NCBI RefSeq assembly: GCF_011090385.1
Contig: NZ_SEWW01000002.1
Coordinates: 388,501 to 452,500 of the forward strand
Direction: 5' to 3'
DNA: 64,000 nt
DNA from: Aquirufa beregesia
Lineage (GTDB): Bacteria; Bacteroidota; Bacteroidia; Cytophagales; Spirosomataceae
Made by a program: the position numbers and the translations under genes. The notes beneath the pieces are model-generated. The model saw only the letters and a list, made by a program, of their open reading frames with translations, was not told where the DNA came from and did no database searches. Below are positions 45,657 to 56,318 of this stretch, piece after piece; position 1 is the stretch's first letter, and each line of letters begins with the position of its first letter.

Positions 45657-45761
45657 GTCTTTAAATAAAATATGTCGTAAAATTTCAAACATATTGGTAA
45701 GTCGCCCTTAAATCCCTCTATTAGGCTTTTATTTACTGTCCTTTTTTCCCATTTTTGTTTC

Positions 45762-46976
45762 ATGAAGCCCCTTCAATATCATTATCAAGCCGAGAATTTT
45801 ACTTTATCTGATCCCAATCGGTATTCGCTTGAAAATTTGAAATCGGAAGAAATGATCATTTCTTTGGGGCCTCAGCATCCATCTACTCACGGTGTACTAC
45901 GTTTGGAATTGATATCAGACGGCGAATTGGTCGTGGATGTAGTTCCACATTTGGGTTATTTACATCGTTGTTTTGAGAAACACGCAGAAGCATTGCCTTA
46001 CAACCAAATTATACCATACGTGGATCGTTTGGATTATATGGCCTCGATGAATTCCGAGCACGCCTATGTGATGGCAGTGGAGAAAATGTTGGATTTGGAA
46101 GGCAAATTACCTCCGAGAACTGAATACATCCGTGTCTTGGTGGCTGAGCTGAATCGCATTGCTTCCCATTTTGTAGCGGTAGGTACATATGGATTAGATA
46201 TTGGAGCCTACACTCCTTTTTTGTGGCTGATGCGTGACAGAGAGCATATTCAGCGGTTATTGGAATGGTTGTCTGGTGCTAGAATGCTGTATAATTATGT
46301 GTGGATTGGAGGCTTATTTTATGATTTACCTATAGGCTTTGAGGAGCGAGTAAAGGAATTGCTCCCCGTTTTAAAAGGGACTATCCAAGAAGTGAAAAAA
46401 TTAGTGGAGGAGAATAGTATTTTTATCAAAAGAACGGCCAATATTGGCGTATTGCCTTTGTCAACCGCTATCAATTATGGTTGTACAGGTCCTGTGTTAC
46501 GCGGTTCAGGATTACCCTTTGACCTTCGTCGGGTGGATGCCTATTCTGTTTACCCGGATTTGGAATTTGATATTCCTATTGGCGAGGGGGCTATGGGTCA
46601 GACGGGAGATTGTTGGGATCGAAATCATGTTCGAATTAGAGAATGTGAAGAATCTATTCGGATTGTAGAACAATGTTTGGAGAAATTAGTTGGGGACTGT
46701 AAAAGAACCAAAGACTTCCAACCTCAGGCCATGGTTCCTAAGAAAATTAGGCCCGCAGCTATGGATGTGTATGTCCGGGCAGAAAATCCAAAAGGTGAGT
46801 TAGGCTTTTTTATTCGGGCTGATGGTAAATCAGATATACCTAGTCGAATGAAAGTACGAGCCTGTTCATTTCACCATTTGTCGGTATTACCCACTTTAGC
46901 CAAGGGAGTCTATTTGGCTGATTTAGTGGCGATTATCGGATCTTTGGATTTAGTCATGGGGGAAGTTGATCGATAA
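45762..46976 (+). CDS. nuoD: NADH-quinone oxidoreductase subunit D
   Basis: 404 residues, a full NuoD (49-kDa type). Conserved blocks are [54 protein letters not shown] and [14 protein letters not shown]. It forms the quinone site of the peripheral arm. It stands alone: neither NuoB/C nor NuoE-I is adjacent, and nuoKLMN is 38 kb to the left. A polyprenyl synthase gene, possibly supplying a quinone tail, starts three bases after it. Confidence 0.95.
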   Translation: MKPLQYHYQAENFTLSDPNRYSLENLKSEEMIISLGPQHPSTHGVLRLELISDGELVVDVVPHLGYLHRCFEKHAEALPYNQIIPYVDRLDYMASMNSEHAYVMAVEKMLDLEGKLPPRTEYIRVLVAELNRIASHFVAVGTYGLDIGAYTPFLWLMRDREHIQRLLEWLSGARMLYNYVWIGGLFYDLPIGFEERVKELLPVLKGTIQEVKKLVEENSIFIKRTANIGVLPLSTAINYGCTGPVLRGSGLPFDLRRVDAYSVYPDLEFDIPIGEGAMGQTGDCWDRNHVRIRECEESIRIVEQCLEKLVGDCKRTKDFQPQAMVPKKIRPAAMDVYVRAENPKGELGFFIRADGKSDIPSRMKVRACSFHHLSVLPTLAKGVYLADLVAIIGSLDLVMGEVDR

Positions 46977-46979
46977 ATT

Positions 46980-47957
46980 ATGACAAAAGAATTTTTGCAA
47001 GTCTTAGATAGTGAAATAGATCGCATGGAGCAGGGGAAACAACCTGTGGAATTGTATGAGCCTATTCAGTACTTAATGGCTTTAGGTGGGAAGCGTATTC
47101 GTCCAGTGATGTGTTTAATGGCATATTCTTTATTTCGGGATGATTGGAAGACGCAAGTAAAACCTGCCTTATCCATTGAAGTATTTCACAATTTCACTTT
47201 GATGCATGATGATATCATGGACAAAGCCCCATTGAGAAGAGGAAAGCAAACCGTACATGAGAAGTGGAACGATAACATTGCGATACTTTCAGGGGATGTC
47301 ATGTTGGTAGAAGCGTATCAGTTTTTAAATCAAATTGAAGGATTAAGTCTAGCTCAATTTCAACATCTCTTAAAACGCTTTAGTCGAACTGCGGCAGAAG
47401 TTTGCGAAGGACAGCAATGGGATATGAATTTTGAAGAAAGGAAAGATGTACAAATTGCCGAGTATATAGAAATGATCCGATTAAAGACCTCGGTGTTGTT
47501 AGGTTTTTCTATGGAGATGGGCGGCTTATTGGCCCAAGTAGATGTTGGTGTAGCTCGGCAATTGTATCAAATAGGGGAGTTTGTGGGTTTAGGATTTCAA
47601 TTGAAAGATGATTTATTGGATGTTTATGGTGATCCTGAGAAATTTGGGAAGCAAGTAGGTGGAGATATATTAGCGAATAAAAAAACTTATTTATTGATTC
47701 GTGCTTTGGAGTTATCTCAAGGAGAAGTTCGTGATCAATTGGCCTATTGGATCAATCAAAATCAGTTTGATGCTGCGGAGAAAGTTAAAGCAGTCACGGA
47801 GATTTATACTCAGTTGGGCTTGAAAGAAGAGGTCGGTTTGCAAATTCAATCGTATTTTGATCGGGCATTTACTGGAATGGAAGCATTGCCTTTGCCTCAG
47901 GAAAAGAAAAATACCTTATTGGGTTTTATGAAGGGGTTGGTTGATCGGGAAGTTTAA
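46980..47957 (+). CDS. Polyprenyl diphosphate synthase
   Basis: 325 residues. Both Asp-rich motifs are present: first LMHDDIMDKAPLRRGKQTVH (DDxxD), second FQLKDDLLDVYGDPEKFGKQ (DDxxD), with GGKRIRP at the N-terminus. It condenses IPP onto allylic diphosphates. The chain length cannot be read from sequence by eye; octaprenyl or geranylgeranyl are the main options. It is next to nuoD (three-base gap) and upstream of dxr, which links quinone biosynthesis and isoprenoid supply. Confidence 0.9.
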   Translation: MTKEFLQVLDSEIDRMEQGKQPVELYEPIQYLMALGGKRIRPVMCLMAYSLFRDDWKTQVKPALSIEVFHNFTLMHDDIMDKAPLRRGKQTVHEKWNDNIAILSGDVMLVEAYQFLNQIEGLSLAQFQHLLKRFSRTAAEVCEGQQWDMNFEERKDVQIAEYIEMIRLKTSVLLGFSMEMGGLLAQVDVGVARQLYQIGEFVGLGFQLKDDLLDVYGDPEKFGKQVGGDILANKKTYLLIRALELSQGEVRDQLAYWINQNQFDAAEKVKAVTEIYTQLGLKEEVGLQIQSYFDRAFTGMEALPLPQEKKNTLLGFMKGLVDREV

Positions 47958-47959
47958 TG

Positions 47960-47979
47960 TAGTTTTGTGGCAATTATAT
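47960..47979 (+). promoter_or_regulatory. Promoter of the rhomboid gene
   Basis: TAGTTTTG at 47960-47967 with TTGG at 47937-47940 as a possible -33. The block TTTTGTGGCAATTATAT (47963-47979) is identical to that before the OmpA-like lipoprotein. Confidence 0.6.
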
Positions 47980-47980
47980 A

Positions 47981-48001
47981 GCTTCATCACGAAGCTTTTT
48001 G
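47981..48001 (+). terminator. Terminator or leader attenuator before the rhomboid gene
   Basis: AGCTTC, loop ATCAC, GAAGCT and T5, ending only a few bases before the ATG at 48006 and just after the predicted start of transcription. It may end the polyprenyl synthase transcript or attenuate the rhomboid mRNA. Confidence 0.6.
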
Positions 48002-48005
48002 TTTT

Positions 48006-48629
48006 ATGGGGGATTCTATCAGTTTTATCATCATTATCATTACCGTCTTGGTGTCATTGTTGTGTTGGCAAAAGCCGGCACTCATGGACAAACTGACGAT
48101 GAATCCATATAAAATCAACCAAAGGAAGGAGTATTGGCGTTTTATAACTTCAGGATTCATTCATGCTGATTTTACGCATTTGTTTTTCAATTTGTTCTCC
48201 TTCTTCTTTTTTGGTTTACAACTAGAAAATATTTTTACTGTATTATTCCCTGAATCAGGTCAAATCCTATTTGTGATATTTTACATTACAGCCATAGTCG
48301 CAGCTGATCTACCCACCTTTTTTAAGCAAAGCAAAAACCCCCATTTTAACTCTTTGGGAGCATCAGGTGCTGTTTCGGCTGTTATTTTCGCGGGAATATT
48401 GTTTTTCCCCACAGAGAAAATCTATTTATTTGGCGTCTTAGGAATCCCAGGCTTTATTTATGCCGGTTTGTTTACTTGGTATTCCATAGCTATGGATCGA
48501 AGAGGAAGGGATTATGTGAATCATTCGGCACATTTGTATGGTGGATTATACGGTTTAGTTTTTGTGACTTTATTGTATCCAAAGGTGTGGTTGACGTTTG
48601 TTGAACAAGTAAAAGCCATGCTTTGGTAG
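48006..48629 (+). CDS. Rhomboid-family intramembrane serine protease
   Basis: 207 residues with about six membrane helices. The catalytic pair is visible: Ser120 in SLGASGAVSAV (GxSG motif) and His176 in NHSAHLYGGLYGL. FIHADFTHLFFNLFSFF supplies the conserved helix-2 H-x-x-x-N-x-type region. It cleaves membrane proteins inside the bilayer. The stop overlaps the proposed TTG start of dxr by seven bases. RseP, another intramembrane protease, follows dxr. Confidence 0.88.
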   Translation: MGDSISFIIIIITVLVSLLCWQKPALMDKLTMNPYKINQRKEYWRFITSGFIHADFTHLFFNLFSFFFFGLQLENIFTVLFPESGQILFVIFYITAIVAADLPTFFKQSKNPHFNSLGASGAVSAVIFAGILFFPTEKIYLFGVLGIPGFIYAGLFTWYSIAMDRRGRDYVNHSAHLYGGLYGLVFVTLLYPKVWLTFVEQVKAMLW

Positions 48630-49795
48630 TAGATCAAAAACATATTGCTATCCTAGGTTCTACAGGTTCCATTGGTACTCAAACCTTGGAAGTAATCTCA
48701 TTGCATCCAAAGCAGTTTAAAGTAGCTGTACTGACAGCTCAGTCGAATGCTACCTTATTAATTCAACAAGCACTACAGTATCTACCTAGTCATGTGGTGA
48801 TTGGAGATGAAGGCCAATACCATCAGGTGAAAGAGGCTTTAGCGCATTTACCCATTGAAGTACATGCTGGCGTCAAGAGTTTGGAATATGTGGTTTGTTT
48901 GGAGGAGGTAGATGTTGTGTTGACAGCATTGGTGGGTTATGCCGGATTGTTACCAACCGTTCGGGCTATTGAAGCCAAAAAGCCAATAGCACTAGCCAAT
49001 AAAGAAACGTTAGTCGTTGCTGGGGCATTGATTATGCCATTAGCGGCAAAGATGGGTGTGCCAATTTTACCCGTTGATTCAGAGCATTCAGCGATATTTC
49101 AATGCTTGATGGGTGAATCCCACAATCCTATTGAGAAAGTGATATTGACTGCTTCTGGAGGGCCATTTCGGTCTTGGAAGAGGGAACAATTAGCCAAAGT
49201 GACGAGGGAGCAAGCTTTAAAGCATCCTAACTGGACCATGGGCGCCAAGATTACTATTGATTCAGCTAGTCTGATGAATAAAGGTTTGGAAGTCATTGAA
49301 GCTGCTTGGTTGTTTCAGGTAAAAGCAAGCCAGATCGATGTGGTTGTCCATCCTCAATCCATCGTTCATTCTTTAGTTCAGTTTCAAGACGGATCTATCA
49401 AAGCCCAACTGGGTTTACCCGATATGAAATTGCCTATTCAATTTGCCTTGGCTTATCCGAATCGTTTGGAAGCGGACTTTCCTCGCTTCAATTTTGCCGC
49501 TTATCCCAATTTGACTTTTGAAGCACCTGATATGGCTACTTTTAGGAATCTGGGCTTGGCTTTTGAGGCTTTAGACAGAGGAGGTAATATGCCTTGTATA
49601 TTGAATGCAGCCAATGAAATAGCAGTGGCTGCTTTTTTAGAAGATAAAATTGGCTTCTTAGAAATGTCTGATTTGATTTCCGAAACTATGGAATGTGGAA
49701 CTTTTTTAGCAAATCCGACATTAGAAGACTATGTTCAAAGTGATCAATTAAGTAGAGAATTAGCTACCCAATGGGTGGTAAACAATAGTAAATAG
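48623..49795 (+). CDS. dxr: 1-deoxy-D-xylulose 5-phosphate reductoisomerase
   Basis: 390 residues. The NADPH motif is HIAILGSTGSIGTQTLEVI, with ALANKETLVVAG, PVDSEHSAIFQCL, TASGGPF and the active-site MGAKITIDSASLMNKGLEVIEA. It is the second step of the MEP pathway, whose last step (ispH) is at 12.4 kb. No ATG lies before the conserved region in frame; the start is probably the TTG at 48623 inside the rhomboid gene, which implies coupling. The position of the start is the uncertain part. Confidence 0.93.
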   Translation: MVVDQKHIAILGSTGSIGTQTLEVISLHPKQFKVAVLTAQSNATLLIQQALQYLPSHVVIGDEGQYHQVKEALAHLPIEVHAGVKSLEYVVCLEEVDVVLTALVGYAGLLPTVRAIEAKKPIALANKETLVVAGALIMPLAAKMGVPILPVDSEHSAIFQCLMGESHNPIEKVILTASGGPFRSWKREQLAKVTREQALKHPNWTMGAKITIDSASLMNKGLEVIEAAWLFQVKASQIDVVVHPQSIVHSLVQFQDGSIKAQLGLPDMKLPIQFALAYPNRLEADFPRFNFAAYPNLTFEAPDMATFRNLGLAFEALDRGGNMPCILNAANEIAVAAFLEDKIGFLEMSDLISETMECGTFLANPTLEDYVQSDQLSRELATQWVVNNSK

Positions 49796-49811
49796 CAATT
49801 AAAGCAAGATT

Positions 49812-51203
49812 ATGGAAGGTTTGATTATGGCGGGGCAATTGATTTTAGGATTGTCCATATTAGTAACATTGCATGAGTTTGGTCATTTCATTACAGCGAA
49901 ATGGTTTAAAATGCGCGTAGAAAAATTTTATCTGTTTTTTGATTTTCTATTTCCAATTCCCTCTTTATTAAACTTTGCTTTATTTAAGAAAAAAATTGGA
50001 GATACAGAATATGGGTTAGGTTGGTTCCCTTTAGGTGGGTATGTTTCTATTGCTGGTATGATTGATGAAACGCAAGATGCCGCTACCCTAGCCAAAGATC
50101 CTGAACCTTGGGAATTTAGAGCTAAACCAGCTTGGCAGCGATTGATCGTGATGCTGGGAGGTGTGATTGTGAATGTTATCACGGGTGTGGTTATTTTCAT
50201 CTCATTGACTTATTCCAATGGAAATAATTATATCTCCAAAGAGGAATTAAATAAAAATGGGATTGTTGCTTTGGATTTAGGCAAGCATATTGGGCTAAAA
50301 ACAGGGGATAAAATTATCCGAGTAAACGGTGCTGATTACAAGCAATTGTCCGATTTACGCTCGTCGGATGTGTTACTTGGAGATAATTCGTATTACACGG
50401 TTTTACGTGATGGGAACGAAGTAAACATTCAAATTCCAGCCAATTTTATTGGTCAATTAAGTGATAAGAAGTCGGCTTTTATTGAGCCAATGACGAAATT
50501 TAAAGTCTTGGACGTGACAGCCCCTAATCCGCCAAGTTTATTGGATAAATGGTTAGGCAAAGAATCCGAGGAGATGTTACCAGCTTTGGCTGCTGGATTG
50601 AAAGCTGGAGATTATATTACGGCTGTCAATCAAACGCCGATTCATTTTTATCACGAGATTCGCGAAGTGTTAAGTAAAGAAGCTGGCAAACCCATTCGTT
50701 TGGCTATACTTCGTCAAGGAAAAGCAGACACCTTGGATATGGTGGTTGGCAAATCTGGACAAATTGGTTTTCAGGCAGATATTTTAATGAAAATGTCGCA
50801 TGAAGATTACAGTTTTGGACAATCGGTGGGCATTGGGTCTAAGCGCGCATTTTCAGTCATAACTGACAATGTTCGTGGATTCAAGAAAATAGCTACAGGT
50901 GATGTCTCTGCTTCAAAAGCATTAAGTGGACCCATTGGAATCGCACAAATGTTTGGTGGGGTTTGGGATTGGACACGATTCTGGATGTTAACAGGTTTGT
51001 TATCCATGGCTTTAGCATTCTTTAATGTATTACCTATACCTGCTTTAGATGGCGGACATGCTATTTTCTTAATTTATGAGATGGTCACAGGAAAACCAGC
51101 TTCGGATAAGGTTATGGAACGTGCACAGCAAATCGGCATGATTTTGTTGTTAGGTTTAATGGCTTATACTTTTGGTAACGATATTTTTAAGTCCTTCTTT
51201 TAA
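49812..51203 (+). CDS. rseP: Site-2 protease RseP
   Basis: 463 residues. The zinc motif HEFGH appears in helix 1 (ILVTLHEFGHFITAKWF) and the second Asp in NVLPIPALDGGHAIFL. Two PDZ-like regions lie between (ALDLGKHIGLKTGDKIIRVNG and PALAAGLKAGDYITAVNQTP). It releases membrane-bound regulators or signal-peptide remnants by intramembrane cleavage. It is downstream of dxr by 16 bases and upstream of a DUF6702 gene. Confidence 0.93.
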   Translation: MEGLIMAGQLILGLSILVTLHEFGHFITAKWFKMRVEKFYLFFDFLFPIPSLLNFALFKKKIGDTEYGLGWFPLGGYVSIAGMIDETQDAATLAKDPEPWEFRAKPAWQRLIVMLGGVIVNVITGVVIFISLTYSNGNNYISKEELNKNGIVALDLGKHIGLKTGDKIIRVNGADYKQLSDLRSSDVLLGDNSYYTVLRDGNEVNIQIPANFIGQLSDKKSAFIEPMTKFKVLDVTAPNPPSLLDKWLGKESEEMLPALAAGLKAGDYITAVNQTPIHFYHEIREVLSKEAGKPIRLAILRQGKADTLDMVVGKSGQIGFQADILMKMSHEDYSFGQSVGIGSKRAFSVITDNVRGFKKIATGDVSASKALSGPIGIAQMFGGVWDWTRFWMLTGLLSMALAFFNVLPIPALDGGHAIFLIYEMVTGKPASDKVMERAQQIGMILLLGLMAYTFGNDIFKSFF

Positions 51204-51206
51204 ACA

Positions 51207-51710
51207 TTGAAAAAACAACTAGTTTTCGTTCTTTTTTTTATGTTCTTATCTGTAGAAAGTATAGGAAGAGAAGAACGGCACCCTTTTCATACTAGTGTGA
51301 CGGAATGTGTTTACAATGAAAAGGAAAAATCTTGGGAGATAGCTATTCGCTTATTTCAAGATGATTTAGAACAAGGTCTCAGTGGATTTCACGGGAAAAA
51401 GGTGAGCTTTGGCAAAGCGTCTAACATGGATGAGTTGTTGGAACCCTATATTCGCAAGCATTTTGGTCTCCAAGTGAATAAGCAATTACAAACTCCCTAT
51501 CGCTGGATTGGTTGGGAGCCTAACCCTGATGTGATTTGGGTATATGTGGAAATACCTTCGGATCAAGATTTAGCGGGGGTATTTATTATGAATGATCTTT
51601 TGGTTGAACAATTCCCTGACCAAACAAATTTGTTACATTGCGCTAAAGGAGTAAAAAAGAAATCGTTTTTATTTCAAAAAAATCAAGTTCTCCATCAGAT
51701 TGTGTGGTAA
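51207..51710 (+). CDS. DUF6702-family secreted protein
   Basis: 167 residues. A signal-like N-terminus (KKQLVFVLFFMFLSVESIG) is followed by HPFHTSVTECVYNEKEKSWE, IRLFQDDLEQGLSGF and YRWIGWEP, the family pattern. Its function is unknown. It begins with TTG (51207), three bases after rseP, with no better start; coupling with rseP is likely. No catalytic motif was seen. Confidence 0.75.
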   Translation: MKKQLVFVLFFMFLSVESIGREERHPFHTSVTECVYNEKEKSWEIAIRLFQDDLEQGLSGFHGKKVSFGKASNMDELLEPYIRKHFGLQVNKQLQTPYRWIGWEPNPDVIWVYVEIPSDQDLAGVFIMNDLLVEQFPDQTNLLHCAKGVKKKSFLFQKNQVLHQIVW

Positions 51711-51799
51711 ATTTTCTGCCAACTTGTCTTATGGCATGAAATTTGTTTAAGCTCCATACGTCTTTCAAGATTGGAGGGTAAGATTAAATATATGTGTGT

Positions 51800-54295
51800 A
51801 TGAATAATCCAAATGACCTTTTTAAGCATTTGAGCCTGTCGGACATTTCCGATTTCGAGAATATTGAGTTGATTCCTATTGGAGCAGAGGGCTTAGAAAA
51901 CAATGACAAAATGAGTGTTTTGTCAGATGAACTTCCTATTCTGCCAATTCGTAATATTGTTTTATTTCCGGGTATGGTGATACCCATTACGGTAAGTCGC
52001 CAGAAATCTGTACGATTAGTCAAAAAAGCCTATAAGGGAGATCGGACCATTGGCGTATTAGTACAAGCTAATAATTCGAAAGAAGAGCCTCAGGCAGATG
52101 ATTTATATAAAGTGGGTACAGTAGCGCACATCGTCAAGATGTTTGTTCTTCCAGGAGGAAACACCACGATCATCGTACAAGGACGTAAGCGTTTTGAGGT
52201 GAGGGAATTCATTAAAACAGACCCTAACTTAATTGCGAAAGTGAATTATTTGGAAGACAATTTCCCCAAGAAATTAAACAAAGAAAATAAGGCACTGGTA
52301 TCTACTTTAAAGGAATCAGCACTTAAAATATTGAATTTGAACCCCGAGATTCCGAGGGAGGCACAGATAGCTTTGGATAATATTGACTCTTCTGCTTTTT
52401 TAGTGCACTTTCTTTCTTCCAACATCAATGCGGAATTAAAGGACAAGCAAGAATTACTGGAGACCTTGGATGGTATAGAGCAAGCTACGCATCTGTTGGA
52501 ATACATGATGAAAGAGATTCAGCATTTGGAGTTAAAGCGGGAAATACAAAGTAAAGCGAGTAGTGATATTGACCAGCAACAGCGTGATTATTACATTCGT
52601 CAGCAAATCAAAGTATTACAGGAGGAGTTAGGGGTAGAGAGTCCAGAGCAAGAATTGGATGGTTTACGAGCTAAGGGAGCCAAGAAAAAATGGTCAAAGG
52701 AAGTCAATGAGTTTTTCTTGAAAGAGCTTTCCAAACTTCAAAGAACTAATTCCATGTCGGGGGAATATCCGATGTTGATGAATTTTGTGGAATTATTGGT
52801 TGAACTTCCATGGGCAGAATATACCAAAGATCATTTTGATTTGATTAAAGCTAAAAAGATATTGGATGCCGACCACTTTGGACTGGAAAAAGTCAAGGAG
52901 AGGATTATTGAATATTTGGCAGTATTGAAAATGAAGGGGGACATGAAAGCACCAATTTTGTGTTTATATGGACCTCCAGGTGTAGGAAAGACTTCTTTAG
53001 GGAAAAGTGTAGCCAAGGCTTTGGGACGGAAGTATGTCCGCATGGCCTTAGGGGGCTTACGTGACGAGGCTGAGATTCGGGGCCATAGAAAGACCTACAT
53101 TGGCGCTATGCCAGGAAAAGTTATTCAGAATATCAAGAAGTCTGGTTCTTCCAATCCTGTATTTATATTAGACGAAATAGATAAAGTAGGTTCTGACCAT
53201 CGGGGAGATCCGTCTTCTGCTTTATTGGAAGTATTGGATCCAGAGCAAAACAATAGTTTTTTAGATAATTACTTAGAGGTAGAATTTGATTTATCTCGGG
53301 TGATGTTCATTGCCACGGCTAATAACCTAGATACCATTCATCCTGCTTTGCGTGATCGTATGGAGATTATTGAAGTGAGTGGTTATACCATGGAAGAGAA
53401 GGTGCAAATTGCTAAAAAGCATTTGTTACCTAAGCAAAAGAAAGAACATGGGTTGGAAAAGGCAGATTTCACCATGACCGATGCCGCTATTCAGAAAGTA
53501 GTGGAGGGTTATACGCGTGAATCTGGTGTTAGAAAATTAGAACAAGAACTGGGGAAAGTGGTGCGCAAAATCACCAAATCCATTGCCATAGGAGAGGAGT
53601 ATTCTCATAAAATACAAGCGGCAGATGTGGTTCGTTTATTAGGTCAAGAAAATTTTGAGAACGATTCCTATGAGAGTAATGAATATGCGGGTGTCGTGAC
53701 GGGTTTAGCTTGGACTCCAGTGGGAGGAGATATTTTATTCATCGAAACTTTGTTGAATCGAGGTAAAGGTCAATTGACCTTATCAGGTCAGCTGGGAGAT
53801 GTGATGAAGGAATCTGCCATGGCGGCATTGAGTTTTTTGAAAGCTCATGCGGATTTATTGGATATTGATTACCGGATTTTTGACCAGTATAATTTACATA
53901 TTCACGTACCTGCAGGAGCTGTTCCTAAAGATGGTCCTTCGGCAGGGATAACCATGTTGACTGCTATTGCTTCGGCATTAACACAAAGGAGGGTAAAACC
54001 AAATTTGGCTATGACTGGAGAAATAACCTTACGTGGAAAGGTACTTCCAGTAGGAGGAATTAAGGAAAAGATATTGGCTGCCAAGCGCGCAGGCATTAAG
54101 GAAATTATCCTGTGTCATAAGAATAGAAAAGATATAGAGGAGATTGAACCTCGGTATATTACGGATCTAAATTTCTATTATGTAGAGAATGCCATGGAGG
54201 TATTGACCTTGGCCTTATTGCATGAGAAAGTAAAAAATCCGGTGCATTTTGTGCTTCAGGATGAGGTTAAGCCTAATTCATCGGTAGCGGTATAG
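51800..54295 (+). CDS. lon: ATP-dependent protease Lon
   Basis: 831 residues from ATG 51800 ([15 protein letters not shown]); a GTG at 51794 is two codons earlier. N-domain about 50-240, then AAA+ with Walker [12 protein letters not shown] and Walker [10 protein letters not shown]. The C-terminal protease domain has the Ser-Lys dyad in [10 protein letters not shown] and [13 protein letters not shown]. It degrades misfolded proteins and short-lived regulators in the cytoplasm. The 3' end overlaps convergent recQ by 40 bases. Confidence 0.97.
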   Translation: MNNPNDLFKHLSLSDISDFENIELIPIGAEGLENNDKMSVLSDELPILPIRNIVLFPGMVIPITVSRQKSVRLVKKAYKGDRTIGVLVQANNSKEEPQADDLYKVGTVAHIVKMFVLPGGNTTIIVQGRKRFEVREFIKTDPNLIAKVNYLEDNFPKKLNKENKALVSTLKESALKILNLNPEIPREAQIALDNIDSSAFLVHFLSSNINAELKDKQELLETLDGIEQATHLLEYMMKEIQHLELKREIQSKASSDIDQQQRDYYIRQQIKVLQEELGVESPEQELDGLRAKGAKKKWSKEVNEFFLKELSKLQRTNSMSGEYPMLMNFVELLVELPWAEYTKDHFDLIKAKKILDADHFGLEKVKERIIEYLAVLKMKGDMKAPILCLYGPPGVGKTSLGKSVAKALGRKYVRMALGGLRDEAEIRGHRKTYIGAMPGKVIQNIKKSGSSNPVFILDEIDKVGSDHRGDPSSALLEVLDPEQNNSFLDNYLEVEFDLSRVMFIATANNLDTIHPALRDRMEIIEVSGYTMEEKVQIAKKHLLPKQKKEHGLEKADFTMTDAAIQKVVEGYTRESGVRKLEQELGKVVRKITKSIAIGEEYSHKIQAADVVRLLGQENFENDSYESNEYAGVVTGLAWTPVGGDILFIETLLNRGKGQLTLSGQLGDVMKESAMAALSFLKAHADLLDIDYRIFDQYNLHIHVPAGAVPKDGPSAGITMLTAIASALTQRRVKPNLAMTGEITLRGKVLPVGGIKEKILAAKRAGIKEIILCHKNRKDIEEIEPRYITDLNFYYVENAMEVLTLALLHEKVKNPVHFVLQDEVKPNSSVAV

Positions 54296-56178
54296 GTGAT
54301 TTCGCCAATATCCAAAGCATATTGGATGATTCGGATGGCTTCGTCTTTGGAAAGAGGACGGAGGCAATCTACTAAATTGGACAAGCTTAAAGAACCGTGT
54401 TGGAGGTAATGTAAAATCAGTTTGCGTTCACTTTCATGACTTTCAGGATAGGCCTTCCCCGTGGAGGCTTTTTTTTGTGCTATACAGGTATCACAGATTC
54501 CACATTTTTTATCCAAATTTTCGCCAAAATAGGCTACTAGTAAACGAGTTCGACATATTTTGTTATCACGAACATAATGTTCTACAGCCTTGATTTTGCT
54601 TAGGCTTCGGTCTTTCTTTTTATGGTAAGAGGTCCAGTCGATCGGTAACTGAGATGCGGAGGCTCTTGGACAGAGAAGCGTTAATTTTGGTAAGCCATTT
54701 TGTTTGTCATAATCCAAAATTTCAAATTTTTCAAGCAGAGCTAAGCTTCGCTCTACTTCAGCGATGGGTGCTTTGAATTGTTGGGAGATAGCTGTTTCAG
54801 AAATGGGGACAAATTGCTGGAATAAATTTCCACCAAACATTCTTAATAAACACTTGATAAACGATTCAAAGCGTTCATTACGAATTTGAAAATCGTATAA
54901 TTCTGTGGCGGAAACATTGATTTTAATTTTGGATGGATTTTGGTAGGCTTCATTCAGCAAAATTAAACCTTCATTTTCCAGTGTTTTAAGGGCAAAAAAA
55001 GTTTCCGAAGGAGGAAGATTGAAACGCTTTGTCATGTCTGACCATTCAAAATCATAGTGCATTAATTCGCCACTACCTTCAGGTATTTGCAAATAATTGC
55101 TGATGGCTTGATATACTTTTTTAAGAACATCTGCTTCAGGATAGGATTTAGACCACTGCGTACTTAGTTCTATAACATCTTTTTCCTCTACCAAAATAGC
55201 CGCATAGGCTTTCTTTTCATCTCGTCCGGCACGACCAGCCTCTTGATAATAGGCTTCTAATGTATCGGGTAAATCTAGGTGAACAACTAGGCGCACATCC
55301 GCTTTATCAATCCCCATTCCAAAGGCATTGGTGGCTACTATTGTCTGAATTTTACCTTCAATCCATTCTTTTTGTCGAGAGCTTCTTTCCTTGGGATTTA
55401 GGCCAGCATGATAAAAGGTACTGGCGATTCCATTTTGTTGGATCAAGTTACTGATTTGCTGGGTCTTTTTTCTGTTTCGGACATAGACAATAGAAGATCC
55501 AGGGACACGTTGAAGCATTTGAATCAACTTTTTCTCTTTATTTTCCTCCCAGATAACGGAATAAGAAAGGTTAGCCCGACTGAAGCTCTTTTGGAATATC
55601 TGCGGTTTTTTGAAATCCAGCTTTTGTAAGATGTCTGCTTTGACTTCTGGATTTGCACTTGCCGTTAAGGCCATGCAAGGAGTATTAGGGAATACGTTTT
55701 TGAAAGAAAGAATTTCTAAATAGGAAGGCCGGAAATCATACCCCCATTGAGATATACAATGTGCTTCATCCACAGCAATGAGCGAAATGTTCATTTGCTT
55801 AGCTCTTTCTAGGAACAATTCTGTTTTAAGTCTTTCTGGGGAGACATATAGAAATTTGATATTGCCATATATACAATTGTCGAGCAGTATATCGATTTGC
55901 CTAGGATGCATGCCTGAAAAGAGGGCTTCGGCAGCTATGTTTCGTTGTTTTAATTGGTTTACTTGATCTTGCATTAATGCAATCAAAGGAGAAATAACGA
56001 GGCAAATACCTTCCATGGCCATGGCTGGAACTTGAAAGCAAATGGATTTTCCTCCACCGGTTGGTAATAAAGCCAGTGTGTCTTTTTTGTCCAATATGGA
56101 ACGGATAATCTCTTCTTGAAGGGGTCGAAAAGAGTCGTAATTCCAGTATTTTTTCAGAATGGCGTGGATATCCTGCAT
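54256..56178 (-). CDS. recQ: ATP-dependent DNA helicase RecQ
   Basis: 640 residues. Helicase motifs: GGGKSICFQVPAM (Walker A), DEAHCISQWGYDFRP (motif II plus the aromatic loop), QKEWIEGKIQTIVATNAFGMGIDKADVR and EAGRAGRDEKKAYA. The RecQ-Ct zinc part has CRTRLLVAYFGENLDKKCGICDTC. A terminal HRDC domain is not obvious; the last 60 residues look like a partial winged helix. It unwinds DNA in recombination and fork repair. Its 3' end overlaps lon. Confidence 0.95.
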   Translation of the reverse strand: MQDIHAILKKYWNYDSFRPLQEEIIRSILDKKDTLALLPTGGGKSICFQVPAMAMEGICLVISPLIALMQDQVNQLKQRNIAAEALFSGMHPRQIDILLDNCIYGNIKFLYVSPERLKTELFLERAKQMNISLIAVDEAHCISQWGYDFRPSYLEILSFKNVFPNTPCMALTASANPEVKADILQKLDFKKPQIFQKSFSRANLSYSVIWEENKEKKLIQMLQRVPGSSIVYVRNRKKTQQISNLIQQNGIASTFYHAGLNPKERSSRQKEWIEGKIQTIVATNAFGMGIDKADVRLVVHLDLPDTLEAYYQEAGRAGRDEKKAYAAILVEEKDVIELSTQWSKSYPEADVLKKVYQAISNYLQIPEGSGELMHYDFEWSDMTKRFNLPPSETFFALKTLENEGLILLNEAYQNPSKIKINVSATELYDFQIRNERFESFIKCLLRMFGGNLFQQFVPISETAISQQFKAPIAEVERSLALLEKFEILDYDKQNGLPKLTLLCPRASASQLPIDWTSYHKKKDRSLSKIKAVEHYVRDNKICRTRLLVAYFGENLDKKCGICDTCIAQKKASTGKAYPESHESERKLILHYLQHGSLSLSNLVDCLRPLSKDEAIRIIQYALDIGEITYTATDELGLTSS

Positions 56179-56318
56179 AGCTAATTCAAAGCTACCAAAA
56201 AATTAGGCAAGGAGTTCATGCGCTCGTTGGAGAAAATTTGAGTCTTGAATAGAATTAATGAGCATTTGATGGTGAATTTTAGACGATTCCAATTAAATTT
56301 AGGAATAAATATGTACGT

